Assembly: GCA_965262235.1 (NCBI GenBank)
Contig: OZ253504.1
Coordinates: 1,426,001 to 1,490,000, forward strand
Length of the DNA: 64,000 bases
Reading direction: 5' to 3'
Origin: CATQGW01 sp965262235
GTDB lineage: Bacteria; Chloroflexota; Dehalococcoidia; Bin125
Each line of letters starts with the position of its first letter. Positions within the stretch are counted from its first letter, which is position 1. The position numbers were made by a program, and so were the translations under genes. The notes under the pieces are model-generated. The model was not told where the DNA came from, ran no database searches, and saw nothing but the letters and a program-made list of their open reading frames with translations. Positions 42,462 through 51,643 of the stretch are shown here, piece after piece.

Positions 42462-44432
42462 CTATTGGCAGCCATCCCAACTCGTGCCGCCCAGCGCCAG
42501 CCAGCGGCCATCCGGCGACCAGCGCGGAATCAGATCGCGGCCCTGCGTGCGCAGCGCCGCAGTCAGGCGGCCGCGTCGATCAAAGCGCTGTAACTGCGTG
42601 ATCTCGAAGCCCCCGCCCGAATTCACAAGCGCCGCCAGGCCGTCGCGCCACCAGCTCTCCTCCCCGATCGAGCGCCGCGCGTGGATCCAGAACGCGTTCC
42701 CATCCGGCGACCAGAAGATCGATGCCCCGATGTCGGAGCCGACCAGCTCTCCCAGCAGCTCAACGTTCGTCGCGGCGAGTGCATCCACCTCCACCAACCA
42801 GACCGGCGTATCGGCCGCCTGCAAAATCTCCCACCCTCCGATCGCCACCAGAAAGCGCCCGCCCGCCGGCGACCAGAAGATGTCCCAATGCCAGCCCGCA
42901 TCCGCGATGCCTGGCGGTGGAATGACATCCAGTTCGCGCAACGAGTCGAACGCAGAGTCGTAGAACAGCGGCGCCCCGCCATTCGGCGCGAATACCGCGT
43001 AGCGGCCGTCCGGCGACCAACGCCGCCGCCACCAGGCCTGATCTGAGACCCCCTCGGGCCTGGCGCGCTCGCTCATGCTGGCAAAAGGAGCACGCCGTTC
43101 AACCAGTCGCCGACCATCCGGATCGAACGCCCGCGGCACACCATCCGGGTCCGTGTACGCAAGCATGGAATCGGCCAGCCAGCGCGGCTGCGTACTCTCC
43201 GGCGGCAGCTCGAACCGCTCTCCCGTGATCGAGAGCGCATAGAACCGCCGCGGTTCACGATCTTCCTCCGCGACGGTGTTCCAACCCGGCTCGACCTCCT
43301 GATAGTTCACCAACAGCCAACGGCCATCGGGCGACCAACGCCCCACGACCGTGTGGTGGCCGGGCCAAATCGGCCACGACACTCGCTCGAATTTCACCGG
43401 CTCGCTGCCGTCCAGCGAAATCAGGGTCACATCGCGGGGTCCGCCCAGCGGATTCTCGCGTTCGTTTGGGCTGTACGAATCCACCGCCACATGCCCGCCA
43501 TCCGGAGCGATCGCCGCGTTGCCCACACACATCAGCGACAGCGGTCCCTCCGCCCACAACATCCGCAGCTCGCCCGCATCTGGGTCGTAGCGCCACACAC
43601 CGTCCTGATCCACTCCCACCAAGGCGCCGTCCGGCAGCCAATCCCAGACCGGCGCCGCCGGCGCGATTCGCGCCGCGCGGGCGTCTTGCTCGTCCAGCGG
43701 AAGCAGCGTCGTCCCCGTCCCGGCCAGAATCGGCAAGTCCCGCAGCGTCAGATCGCTCGTCACCAGCTGCACCTGGTCGGCCGGCGCCCAAACCAAGCTC
43801 GGTTCCGACGCTGGAATCGACATCGACACCCACTCGCCGTCGGCCGAGCGTCCCACGACCGCCTGCGGTTCGCTGAAGCCGCGCGAGGCAATCGCCCGCG
43901 CCCCTGCGCCCGGCCACAGCCACAGGTCGCCGGACCCAACCCAGGCCCGAATCGGCAAAGCGGATTCGAGCGGTACCCCGATCAGCGACTGCCGCGCTGC
44001 CCCCGTCGCCGCCAATCGCAGCCAACCCATCAACCCACCCCCCATGCGTATTCGAAGCCACGGGTCCGACCCCGGCGTGATCGCCAGTGGCTCGATCACA
44101 CGGCCGGCGGAGAGATCGGCCAAGATCGGCCACTCGAGCCCGGGACGCTTGTGCACTGCCGCGCCGCGCGTGAGCCTGAATACCTGAGATTCGCCATCAG
44201 GTTCGGCCCGAACCCGTGGGCGCTGCCCGGCTCCTGGCTGAGCTTCCGATTCTGTAGAGCGCAACGCCGCGCGTCGCTCGGTCGGATGCTCAGTCGCGGC
44301 CGCTTCCGGCTGTTCGACCTGCTCCACCGCGGGCGTGGGCGACGGCGCGCTGGGCAAGCCATCGTTGCAGGCCGCGAGCAGGGCGAGGCTGGCAAGCAGA
44401 GCCACAGCGGCGGCGCGGACGCGGGCGGCCAT
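42462..44432 (-). CDS. SH3b plus beta-propeller lipoprotein (twin 1)
   Basis: The 656-residue lipoprotein (lipobox LLAAC, Cys22) has a Pro/Glu linker, a bacterial SH3-like domain (RGAAVHKRPGLEWPILADL onward to GWLRLA) and a TolB/WD40-type beta-propeller with repeated WSPDGRW blades (RWSPDGRWLLV, RWSPDGRYAVF, FWSPDGNAFWI). It ends RWSPDGRWLALGGTSWDGCQ; the final Cys may close the ring by a disulfide. SH3b domains often bind peptidoglycan peptides. Its function is unknown. ATG at 44432 lies 4 bases after the twin's stop. Confidence 0.8.
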   Translation of the reverse strand: MAARVRAAAVALLASLALLAACNDGLPSAPSPTPAVEQVEQPEAAATEHPTERRAALRSTESEAQPGAGQRPRVRAEPDGESQVFRLTRGAAVHKRPGLEWPILADLSAGRVIEPLAITPGSDPWLRIRMGGGLMGWLRLAATGAARQSLIGVPLESALPIRAWVGSGDLWLWPGAGARAIASRGFSEPQAVVGRSADGEWVSMSIPASEPSLVWAPADQVQLVTSDLTLRDLPILAGTGTTLLPLDEQDARAARIAPAAPVWDWLPDGALVGVDQDGVWRYDPDAGELRMLWAEGPLSLMCVGNAAIAPDGGHVAVDSYSPNERENPLGGPRDVTLISLDGSEPVKFERVSWPIWPGHHTVVGRWSPDGRWLLVNYQEVEPGWNTVAEEDREPRRFYALSITGERFELPPESTQPRWLADSMLAYTDPDGVPRAFDPDGRRLVERRAPFASMSERARPEGVSDQAWWRRRWSPDGRYAVFAPNGGAPLFYDSAFDSLRELDVIPPPGIADAGWHWDIFWSPAGGRFLVAIGGWEILQAADTPVWLVEVDALAATNVELLGELVGSDIGASIFWSPDGNAFWIHARRSIGEESWWRDGLAALVNSGGGFEITQLQRFDRRGRLTAALRTQGRDLIPRWSPDGRWLALGGTSWDGCQ

Positions 44433-44436
44433 GCGG

Positions 44437-46383
44437 CTACACACAGCCCACCGCGCGCGTACCGCCGATCGCGATCCAGCGCCCATCCGGCGACCAGCGC
44501 AGGTCGGCGCCGTGGCTGCCGAACCCGCTGCGGAAGCTGTGCAGCAACGCGCCTTCGGCGTCGTACACGCCCCACCAGTTGATCAGATTGACGTGCACGT
44601 ACGTCATGGCGGTGGCGGGCAGGCCGGAGAGACCGTCAGACGTGAACCGCTCACCGCCCAGCGGCCGCAACGACCAGGCGGCGAAGCGCTGGCCATCTGG
44701 CGACCAAACGGTCGCCGGGCTGCAGATGCCGTCGCCGAGCGTGACGCCCGGCAGCGGCCGCGCCGTCGGCGCTCCAGCGTCGAGTTCGACCAGCCAGGCG
44801 CCGTGGTCCCGCACCGTCACCAGCAAGCGATCGTTGGTCGGCGACCATCGCAGCGTGCGGAACCAACGGTTGAGCTTCCAGTCGGGCGTCTCGTCGTTCG
44901 GCGCCGGCAGGCCGTTGATCGCGGTCATGCTGCCTGTCGCAGCCTCGTAGATGAAGGGTTGGAGTGAGCCGAGCGCGACGAATGCGCGGCTGCCGCCCGG
45001 CGCCCAGACAATCGACGTCCGCTCATCCCACCGATCGGCTCCCGGCATCGGGCTGACTTGGCCAGTTGCATAGTTCAGCTCAACCCAGCCGTCATCCGTC
45101 CGCACCGACAACAGCGGCCCGCGGGGACGGGTAGTCGACCCACCGCGCGCGGAGCCGAGCTCGATGCGCCGTATTTCCTCTCCCATCGGCGTGCTGACCA
45201 CAAGCGCTTCGTCGCGCCAGCGTCCGAGCGAGCCGTCGGACAGCCAGAAATAGTGCGCGTGCGAACCGTCCGAGGGCAGAAAGTGAGTCGCCCCCGTCAC
45301 GGAAACGGATGTCTGCCGAGCCGGTTCAGCTTCACCGCGTGCCGAGAATTCGAACAGCAGCCACGACCCGTCGGGCGACCACGCGCTGCGCCCCGTCGCC
45401 GGCGCATCGCTGGGGGCAGGCGCGTAGATGCGCGGAAAGGTGCGGCTGTTGCCGTCTACCACTGAGGTCAGCACGACATCTCTGCCAACCTGGTGACAAC
45501 GACTCCAGTCGCCGCCGGAGCAGGTCTCGCTCCAGACATGGCGTCCATCGGGCGCGATCCATCCGGAACGCGTCGGCAGCGCGACCGAGTCGCTTGCGCC
45601 GCTGCCGGGGTCGTAGCGCCAGGCGCTCGCGCCGTCCAGCCCGACCAGAGCGCCCTCGGGCGTCCACAGCCAATGCCGCCCACCCGCCCCGATGAACTGT
45701 GGGGCGCCGCTCGGATCGCTGGAGCGCACGACCGCGACGCCTGAACCGACGAAGATCGGGAGAGCTTCGACTTCGATGCCGCCGCTGATCCGCCTCAGCG
45801 CCGAGGCGCGCACCCAGAGGATCGGTGGATGGAACTGATCGAAGCGCAGCGCGATCCACTCTTCGTCAGCCGAGCGGCCAAGCACCGGATAGCGCCTGTC
45901 CCCGGAGTCCTCGAATGAGTCCCTGGAGAGGCTGAAGTCAAGCTCCAGACCGCCCGGACGGGCGTGAATCGCCGTGCGGTAGCCAGCCAGCTCGGCCTCG
46001 ATCGGCGGGGCCGAGCGGACCGGCAATCGCGCCAACAGCCCCGCGGGAACGCCCACATCAGCGGCGCGAATCCAGCCGTCGCGCCCGTTGCAGCATTGGA
46101 CGCGCAGCCACGGATCTTCGCCGGGCGTGAGTGCGGCGGCGACGATCGTCTGGCCCGCTCGAACGACCGTGCGCACCGGCCAATCCAACGCTGGCCGCAT
46201 CCGCACTGTGACTGTCTCGCGCACACTGATCCGAGTCGATGCCGTGAGCGCCGCCTCCGCCGCCAACTCCGCAAACGGAAACGGGGGCCGAATGCCGCCC
46301 GGGTCATCAGCTGATGCAGCCCCCGACGCCAACACCGCCGCAACCACAGCCACAATCAACATCAGATACTTCAACGCACGCAT
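44437..46383 (-). CDS. SH3b plus beta-propeller secreted protein (twin 2)
   Basis: The 648-residue protein is a paralogue of the next gene with the same order: signal peptide (cleavage after ASA, about 31; no lipobox), SH3b domain (VTVRMRPALDWPVRTVV to DGWIRAADVG), and a propeller with SAWSPDGSWLLF, TLRWSPTNDRLLV, TVWSPDGQRFAAW. It ends DLRWSPDGRWIAIGGTRAVGCV, matching its twin down to the Cys before the last residue. It has more cysteines (VQCCNG, ETCSGGDWSRC). It would be released or retained in the wall, not lipid-anchored. ATG at 46383 is chosen; the frame is open to 46410. Confidence 0.8.
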   Translation of the reverse strand: MRALKYLMLIVAVVAAVLASGAASADDPGGIRPPFPFAELAAEAALTASTRISVRETVTVRMRPALDWPVRTVVRAGQTIVAAALTPGEDPWLRVQCCNGRDGWIRAADVGVPAGLLARLPVRSAPPIEAELAGYRTAIHARPGGLELDFSLSRDSFEDSGDRRYPVLGRSADEEWIALRFDQFHPPILWVRASALRRISGGIEVEALPIFVGSGVAVVRSSDPSGAPQFIGAGGRHWLWTPEGALVGLDGASAWRYDPGSGASDSVALPTRSGWIAPDGRHVWSETCSGGDWSRCHQVGRDVVLTSVVDGNSRTFPRIYAPAPSDAPATGRSAWSPDGSWLLFEFSARGEAEPARQTSVSVTGATHFLPSDGSHAHYFWLSDGSLGRWRDEALVVSTPMGEEIRRIELGSARGGSTTRPRGPLLSVRTDDGWVELNYATGQVSPMPGADRWDERTSIVWAPGGSRAFVALGSLQPFIYEAATGSMTAINGLPAPNDETPDWKLNRWFRTLRWSPTNDRLLVTVRDHGAWLVELDAGAPTARPLPGVTLGDGICSPATVWSPDGQRFAAWSLRPLGGERFTSDGLSGLPATAMTYVHVNLINWWGVYDAEGALLHSFRSGFGSHGADLRWSPDGRWIAIGGTRAVGCV

Positions 46384-46424
46384 GATCGGCAGGACGCTCC
46401 ACGCCACCACGCGGTTCCCGCCGG

Positions 46425-47372
46425 CTACGTAAACAGCGCCCCCACCGACTCGCCCTCGTGGATCCGGCGGATCGCCTCGCCCAGCAGCGGCGCCACCGAC
46501 ACCTTCTTGAACATGCCGTCCGGCGAACCCTCCGGGGTCGGCAGCGTGTCCGTCGTCACCACCGACGCGATCGGGCTGCGGCTCAGCCGCTCGAGCGCCG
46601 GCGGCGAGAACAACCCGTGCGTCGCCGCCACATTGAGGGTCTGCGCGCCCTCGTCGCGCAGCATCTGCGCCACTTCGCAGACCGTCCCCGCCGTGTCGAT
46701 CTCGTCATCGATGATCAACACGTCGCGACCCGCCACACTGCCGATCAGCTGCAGCACCTCGGCGCAGTCGTCGTTGCCGGTGCGGCGCTTCTCGGCGACC
46801 GCCAGCGGCAGATCGAGCATCGCCGCCGCCGTGCGCGCCCGCTTGGCGCTGCCGAGGTCGGGCGATACCACCACGCCATCGAACCGCTGCTCGGCGAAGT
46901 GCTCAATCAACAGTCGCTGGCCGGTCAGCTCGTCGGTCGGAATATGGAAGAACCCCTGAATCTGCCCGGCGTGCAGGTCCATCGTCAGCATCCGGTCGGC
47001 GCCCGCCGTCTGGATCAGGTCCGCAAACAGCCGCGCGGTGATCGGCACTCGCGGCTGGTCTTTCTTGTCCGAGCGCCCGTAGGCGTAATACGGCGCCACC
47101 GCCGTGACCCGGCCGGCCGACGCACGGCGCGCCGCATCGATCATGATCAACAGCTCGACCAGGTGCTGGTTGACGGGCGCGCTGCCGGGTTGGATCAGGA
47201 ATACGTCGCGCTCACGGATGTTCTGCAACAGCTGCACGAACGTGTTCCCGTTTGCGAAATCGAACACGTTCGCCTCGCCCAGCTCGATCCCCAGCGACGC
47301 GCACACATCCCGCGCGAGCTGTGGGTGGGCGTTGCCCGTAAAAATCACCGGCGGCCCAATGAAGCGACTCAC
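46425..47372 (-). CDS. prs: Ribose-phosphate pyrophosphokinase
   Basis: The 315-residue enzyme makes PRPP from ribose 5-phosphate and ATP for nucleotide, His and Trp synthesis. Markers: FANGNTFVQLLQNIRERDVF, the flexible YAYGRSDKKDQPR, TMDLHAGQIQGFF and the PRPP loop VLIIDDEIDTAGT. The usual loop reads DDMIDTAG; Glu replaces Met, and SPDLGSAKRAR has Ser where many have Gly. GTG at 47372 is the start. Confidence 0.95.
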   Translation of the reverse strand: MSRFIGPPVIFTGNAHPQLARDVCASLGIELGEANVFDFANGNTFVQLLQNIRERDVFLIQPGSAPVNQHLVELLIMIDAARRASAGRVTAVAPYYAYGRSDKKDQPRVPITARLFADLIQTAGADRMLTMDLHAGQIQGFFHIPTDELTGQRLLIEHFAEQRFDGVVVSPDLGSAKRARTAAAMLDLPLAVAEKRRTGNDDCAEVLQLIGSVAGRDVLIIDDEIDTAGTVCEVAQMLRDEGAQTLNVAATHGLFSPPALERLSRSPIASVVTTDTLPTPEGSPDGMFKKVSVAPLLGEAIRRIHEGESVGALFT

Positions 47373-47552
47373 GTGTGCTCCTCCACGCGAACCTACTGCA
47401 CTCCCCCGCCTCCAGCCACCGGGTCACCCACCCGCGATGCAGCGCGTGGACAAGTGGCCCCCACCCCGTCGCCCAGTGCATCACCCCGCCGGTCGCCCAG
47501 CCCGCCGCCCAGCCCGCAACGCCGCGATCGATTCCCGTCAACGCGTCAGCCC

Positions 47553-47580
47553 AACGTTGCCCAGCCAAACGTTGCCCAGC
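47553..47580. repeat. Direct repeat AACGTTGCCCAGC
   Basis: Two copies (47553-47565 and 47568-47580) with a 15-bp step stand just upstream of the groES -35 box. They resemble the GTTGCCCA units repeated in jag. Confidence 0.7.
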
Positions 47581-47601
47581 TAACGGAGCACCGTTCGGGT
47601 C

Positions 47602-47630
47602 TTGCACGCTGCCGCGCGCGTGGGTACGAT
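47602..47630 (+). promoter_or_regulatory. groESL promoter
   Basis: TTGCAC (47602-47607) and TACGAT (47625-47630) are 17 bases apart, the ideal spacing for the housekeeping sigma factor. The expected start near 47637 falls against the CIRCE element, as in HrcA-controlled operons. Confidence 0.75.
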
Positions 47631-47638
47631 TCGGCTTG

Positions 47639-47665
47639 TTAGCACTCGCGGGGTAGGAGTGCCAG
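47639..47665 (+). promoter_or_regulatory. CIRCE operator (HrcA site)
   Basis: The left arm TTAGCACTC is perfect, then exactly 9 bases, then GAGTGCCAG (7 of 9 to GAGTGCTAA). It sits at the groESL transcription start, where HrcA represses heat-shock genes in many bacteria. hrcA itself is not in the window. Confidence 0.88.
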
Positions 47666-47792
47666 CCCAACGGCATCAGGGCGCCAGCCGAGTGGCGAGC
47701 GCCAGCCGGGACGCCTCATCCCCCGCGATGCGCAATCCACGAATCGCGGCGCCAAGCGCCGGCACGCAGAAGGAATCAGAGGAAACGCGCCA

Positions 47793-48095
47793 ATGGCAGA
47801 GGGAACACGTCTGGAGCCGCTGAACGACCGCCTGGTCATCACCCCGCTCCACCAGGAACAGGTCCTGTCGAGTGGGATCGTCATCCCCGACTCGGCCAAA
47901 GAGAAGCCGCAGCAGGGCGAAGTCATCGCGATCGGCCCGGGCAAGCGCGACGACGGCGGCAAGCGGATCCCGCTCGACATCGTCGTCGGTGACCGGATTC
48001 TCTACAAGAAGTACACCGGCCAGGAAATCCAGATCGACAACGAGGACCTGATCGTCCTCGAAGAGCGCGAAGTGCTCGCCAAGGTGGTCGTCTAG
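47793..48095 (+). CDS. groES: Co-chaperonin GroES
   Basis: The 100-residue protein forms the heptameric lid of GroEL. The family pattern is clear: LEPLNDRLVI, the mobile loop VLSSGIVIPDSAKEKPQQGEV, shown in part, VVGDRILYKKYTGQEI and the C-terminal LEEREVLAKV. ATG at 47793 follows AGAGGA. groEL comes after 77 bases in the same operon. Confidence 0.97.
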   Translation: MAEGTRLEPLNDRLVITPLHQEQVLSSGIVIPDSAKEKPQQGEVIAIGPGKRDDGGKRIPLDIVVGDRILYKKYTGQEIQIDNEDLIVLEEREVLAKVVV

Positions 48096-48172
48096 ACCAC
48101 CCCGCAGCCGCGACACAGTTTGGGCCAGCCCACTCACGCCCCTGAACGGCGCGGCTGGCCGGAGGAGAAAAG

Positions 48173-49810
48173 ATGGCAGCTAAGCAACTCGCCTTCGATA
48201 TGGAGGCGCGCAAAGCCCTGCGCGAGGGCGTTGACGCCCTCGCCAACACCGTCAAGGTCACGCTCGGCCCCCGCGGCCGCAACGTCGTCCTCGACAAGAA
48301 GTTCGGCGCCCCGCTCATCATCAACGATGGCGTGACGATCGCACGCGAAATCGAACTCGAGGACCCCTTCCGCAACATGGGCGCTCAGCTCGCCAAGGAA
48401 GTCTCGATTCGCACCAACGATGTCGCTGGCGATGGCACCACCACCGCCACCGTCCTCGCCCAGGCGATCGTCACTGAGGGCCTCCGCAACGTCGCTGCCG
48501 GCGCCGACCCCATGGCGCTCAAGCGCGGCCTCGACGTTGGCCTCCGCGTCATCGTCGACGAACTCCGCGACATGGCCAGCCCGGTCGAACTCAAGAACGA
48601 GATCGCCGCGGTCGCAACCATCTCCGGTGACAACGAAGAAATCGGCGAAATCATCGCCGATGTCATGGAGAAGGTCGGCAAAGACGGCGTCATCACCGTC
48701 GAAGAGGGCCAGGGCATCCGCATGGAGACCGAGTTCACGGACGGCATGCAGCTCGACCGTGGCTACGTCTCGCCTTACTTCGTCTCCAACCCGGAGCGCA
48801 TGGAAGCCGGCATCGACGACCCCTACATCCTGATCACCGACCGCAAGATCAGCGCCATCCAGGATGTCGTCCCGCTGATGGAGAAGCTGCTCCAGATCAG
48901 CAAGAACTTCGTGATCATCGCCGACGATGTCGATGGCGAAGCACTCGCCACGCTCGTCGTCAACAAGCTGCGCGGCACGATCAACGTGCTCGCCGTCAAG
49001 GCCCCCGGCTTTGGCGACCGCCGCAAGCAGCAGCTGGAGGACATCGCCGTCCTCACCGGCGGCACGCTGATCACCGAAGAACTCGGCCGCACCCTTGATC
49101 AGACTCAGGTCGCCGACCTGGGCCGCGCCCGACGCATCGTGTCCTCCAAGGACGACACGACCATCGTCGAGGGCAGCGGCGCCGACGAGGCGATCCAGAA
49201 CCGGATCAAGGAAATCAAGGCCCAGATCGACGGCACCGCCTCCGACTTCGACCGCGAAAAGCTCCAGGAGCGCATGGCCAAGCTGGCCGGCGGCGTCGCC
49301 GTCATCAAGGTCGGCGCGCCGACCGAGGTCGAGCTCAAGGAGAAGAAGGCCAAGCTCGAAGACGCCCTCTCCGCGACCCGCGCGGCCGTTGAAGAGGGAA
49401 TCGTCGTCGGCGGCGGCTGCGCGCTGCTCCGCGCCGACCGAGCCCTGCAGGAGCTGGACGACAGCTCCACGGGCGACCTGCGAACCGCCATCCGGCTCCT
49501 GCGCACCGCGCTTGAGTCCCCGATTCGCCAGATCGTCCTCAACGCCGGCCAGGAAGGCTCCGTCGTGATCGGCAAGATCCGCAAGGAATCCGCCGACAGC
49601 TACGGCTACGATGCCAAGCTCGACGTCTACGGCGACCTGCTTGAGTTCGGAATCGTCGACCCCGTCAAGGTCGTCCGCTCCGCGCTCGAGAACGCCGTCT
49701 CGATCGCCGGCATGGTGCTCACCACCGAGTCCCTCGTCGCCGACATCCCTCAGCCCCCGATGATGCCGGCCGGCGCCGGCATGCCGCCCGACATGGGGAT
49801 GGACTACTAA
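48173..49810 (+). CDS. groEL: Chaperonin GroEL
   Basis: The 545-residue chaperonin subunit has the ATP-binding TLGPRGRNVVLDKKFG and GDGTTTATVLAQ segments and VVGGGCALLRA. The C-terminal tail is Met/Pro/Gly-rich (MMPAGAGMPPDMGMDY), related to but not the plain GGM repeat. ATG at 48173 follows GGAGGAG. Transcription likely ends at the hairpin at 49841-49873. Confidence 0.98.
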   Translation: MAAKQLAFDMEARKALREGVDALANTVKVTLGPRGRNVVLDKKFGAPLIINDGVTIAREIELEDPFRNMGAQLAKEVSIRTNDVAGDGTTTATVLAQAIVTEGLRNVAAGADPMALKRGLDVGLRVIVDELRDMASPVELKNEIAAVATISGDNEEIGEIIADVMEKVGKDGVITVEEGQGIRMETEFTDGMQLDRGYVSPYFVSNPERMEAGIDDPYILITDRKISAIQDVVPLMEKLLQISKNFVIIADDVDGEALATLVVNKLRGTINVLAVKAPGFGDRRKQQLEDIAVLTGGTLITEELGRTLDQTQVADLGRARRIVSSKDDTTIVEGSGADEAIQNRIKEIKAQIDGTASDFDREKLQERMAKLAGGVAVIKVGAPTEVELKEKKAKLEDALSATRAAVEEGIVVGGGCALLRADRALQELDDSSTGDLRTAIRLLRTALESPIRQIVLNAGQEGSVVIGKIRKESADSYGYDAKLDVYGDLLEFGIVDPVKVVRSALENAVSIAGMVLTTESLVADIPQPPMMPAGAGMPPDMGMDY

Positions 49811-49840
49811 CCAGCCCAACCCCCCTCAAGGGACCCAATC

Positions 49841-49873
49841 ACGAAGCCCGAGCGCATAGAGCTCGGGCTTCGT
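49841..49873. terminator. Strong hairpin after groEL
   Basis: A perfect 13-bp stem: ACGAAGCCCGAGC (49841-49853) pairs with GCTCGGGCTTCGT (49861-49873) over a 7-base loop. It stands between converging groEL and the carboxyltransferase gene, and can act in both directions. There is no long U-run. Confidence 0.8.
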
Positions 49874-49929
49874 CGATCTCCGCTCCCGCGCGCGACGCGG
49901 GGGCTGTCGCAACGCGACTGAGCAGGCCC

Positions 49930-51516
49930 CTAGGGCCGCATCCCGTAGCGCACCCGCACCCCCAGCTGCGCCGGCAGCTGCTGCGCGTACGCGATCTCCA
50001 GCCACTCCGCCAGCATCAAGCGAGTGTCGCGCGGATCGATGATGTCCTCGACCGCAAACGCCTCAGCCGCGCTGAACGGGCTGCGCAGCGCGATCAGGCG
50101 CTCCTCGATCTCCGCCCGGTGCGCCGCCGGATCCTCGGCCGCCTCGATCTCCCTGCGGTAGGCTGCGGCGACGCCGCCCTCGATCGGAATCGAGCCCCAC
50201 TCTGCCGATGGCCACGCCACGCGGAAGCAGAAACGGCTGAAGTCCTGGTGCGCGCCGCCGGCCACGCCGTACAGCCGACGCACCACCACCGTCGCCCATG
50301 GGACCTGCGAGTCGTCGATCGCGCACGCTGCGCGCACGCCCGCCCGCAGCGCCCCGCCGCCCTCGCCCGGACGACCGATCAGGAAACCCGGCTGGTCGGC
50401 GAAGTTCACGATCGGCAGGTGGAACACATCGCAGAGGTCCACGAAGCGCTCAAACTTGCGCGCCTCGGGCGCCCCCATCGCCCCGCCGTAGTGCATCGGG
50501 TCGTTGCCCAGCACGCCCACCGGCATCCCCGCAATCCGCGCGAATCCCGTCACCTGCGAGCGCCCGTAGTAGCGGTTCAGCTCGAAGAACGAGCCGCGGT
50601 CCACCACCATCTCGATCAGCTTGCGCGGGCTGTAGCCGCGGTTGCGGTGCCGCGGAACGATCGAAACCAGGCCCTCCTCGCGTCGGTCAACCGGGTCGTC
50701 CGTCGCCACGATCGGCGGCAGCTGATGCACATTCGTCGGCAGATACGACAGAAACTGCCGGATCTGGCCCATCAGGTCTTCCTCATCCTCCGCGTCGTTG
50801 TCCACCACCCCGCTGCTCCGCGCGTGCACCTGGTAGCCGCCCAGGTCCTCCTTGCTGATGTCCTCACCGAGCGAACGCTTGACCAGCGGCGGTCCGCCCG
50901 CGAACACCTGCGTCGTGCCCCGCACCATCACGGCGAAGTGACTGGCCGGCACCTCGGCCGCCGGCAGACCAGCGACCGAGCCCATCGCCGCGGAGACCAC
51001 CGGCACCTCGGCCAGCAGCTTCGCCCAGCGCTGCGGCCAGAAGAGCTCGGGCAGATACGTGCGACCCATCTGCGCCGTCGCCCGGATGTCCGCGCCGAAC
51101 CCGTCGATCAGCCGGATCAGCGGAATCTTCAGCTCCAGCGCCATGTTCTCCGCATTGCCCGTCTTGTCGCCGCCGCCCCCGTGCACCCGCATCTTGCTGC
51201 GCTCGGCCTCCGAGCCGCCCTTCAGACGCGCCGTGAAGTCGGCGCCCCGCACCACCACCGGCCGGCCATCGATCTTCGCCGTCCCGATCACGGAGCCCGC
51301 GGGCAGGAATCCCACCAGCTCACCCTCGTCATACATCCCCGCCCCGGCCAGAATGCCCCGCTCGCGAAACGACCCTTCGTCGGTCAGTAGGTCGAGTCGC
51401 TCGCGAATCGTCAGCCGCCCCTGCGCGTGCTGCTCCGCGATCCGGTCCGGTCCGCCCATCCGCTTCGCCAGCTTCCGGCGCAGCGTAATTTCTTCGATCT
51501 CAGCTTCCCACGACAT
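49930..51516 (-). CDS. Acyl-CoA carboxylase carboxyltransferase (beta) subunit
   Basis: The 528-residue protein is a biotin-dependent carboxyltransferase of the propionyl-/methylcrotonyl-CoA carboxylase type, with two crotonase-like halves. It shows the N-terminal RLTIRERLDLLTDEGSF, GSVAGLPAAEVPASHFAVMV, GDKTGN and the C-terminal DQPGFLIGRPGE and AEEAFAVEDIIDP-like AEAFAVEDIIDPRDTR. Which acyl-CoA it uses cannot be told. No biotin carboxylase or carrier gene is next to it. ATG at 51516 follows AAGGGGAG; the frame is open to 51555. The racemase upstream in the window would fit branched-chain acyl-CoA use. Confidence 0.92.
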   Translation of the reverse strand: MSWEAEIEEITLRRKLAKRMGGPDRIAEQHAQGRLTIRERLDLLTDEGSFRERGILAGAGMYDEGELVGFLPAGSVIGTAKIDGRPVVVRGADFTARLKGGSEAERSKMRVHGGGGDKTGNAENMALELKIPLIRLIDGFGADIRATAQMGRTYLPELFWPQRWAKLLAEVPVVSAAMGSVAGLPAAEVPASHFAVMVRGTTQVFAGGPPLVKRSLGEDISKEDLGGYQVHARSSGVVDNDAEDEEDLMGQIRQFLSYLPTNVHQLPPIVATDDPVDRREEGLVSIVPRHRNRGYSPRKLIEMVVDRGSFFELNRYYGRSQVTGFARIAGMPVGVLGNDPMHYGGAMGAPEARKFERFVDLCDVFHLPIVNFADQPGFLIGRPGEGGGALRAGVRAACAIDDSQVPWATVVVRRLYGVAGGAHQDFSRFCFRVAWPSAEWGSIPIEGGVAAAYRREIEAAEDPAAHRAEIEERLIALRSPFSAAEAFAVEDIIDPRDTRLMLAEWLEIAYAQQLPAQLGVRVRYGMRP

Positions 51517-51607
51517 ACAAACTCCCCTTCGCTCGCAGGCACGCGAGTACTGCACCAGTATGGCGCAGTCTCGCGTGCCTCAACGAGGCGTTGACTCGGG
51601 CTTCGGG

Positions 51608-51643
51608 CCAGCTAGCCGGCCGGTTGAGCGGCCGGCTAGCTGG
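51608..51643. terminator. 15-bp perfect hairpin spanning the stop of the binding-protein gene
   Basis: CCAGCTAGCCGGCCG (51608-51622) is the exact complement of CGGCCGGCTAGCTGG (51629-51643), with a 6-base loop. The TAG stop of the ABC binding-protein gene (51636-51638) lies inside the right arm. It probably ends that transcript or stabilises its 3' end; no U-run is present. Confidence 0.7.

Larger units (their letters stand above)
47373..47792. other. 420-bp intergenic region between prs and groES
   Basis: The gap between divergent prs and groES holds, in order: GC-rich degenerate repeats of CGCCCAGCCCGC type (about 47470-47515), a 15-bp-step duplication of AACGTTGCCCAGC (47553-47580), a promoter (47602-47630) and a CIRCE operator (47639-47665). 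The groES leader from there to 47792 has no other clear structure. I found no coding frame with a plausible protein. Confidence 0.7.

Noticed and set aside
46425..47372. prs considered as a non-catalytic paralogue because of DDEIDTAGT and SPDLGS
   Set aside because: All main catalytic and PRPP-binding motifs are otherwise intact and the length is normal, so it is called as an active enzyme.
48134..49819. 561-codon open frame antisense to groEL
   Set aside because: It covers exactly the groEL gene; its Asp/Val/Gly/Leu-rich translation is typical of the complementary strand of a highly expressed GC-rich gene.
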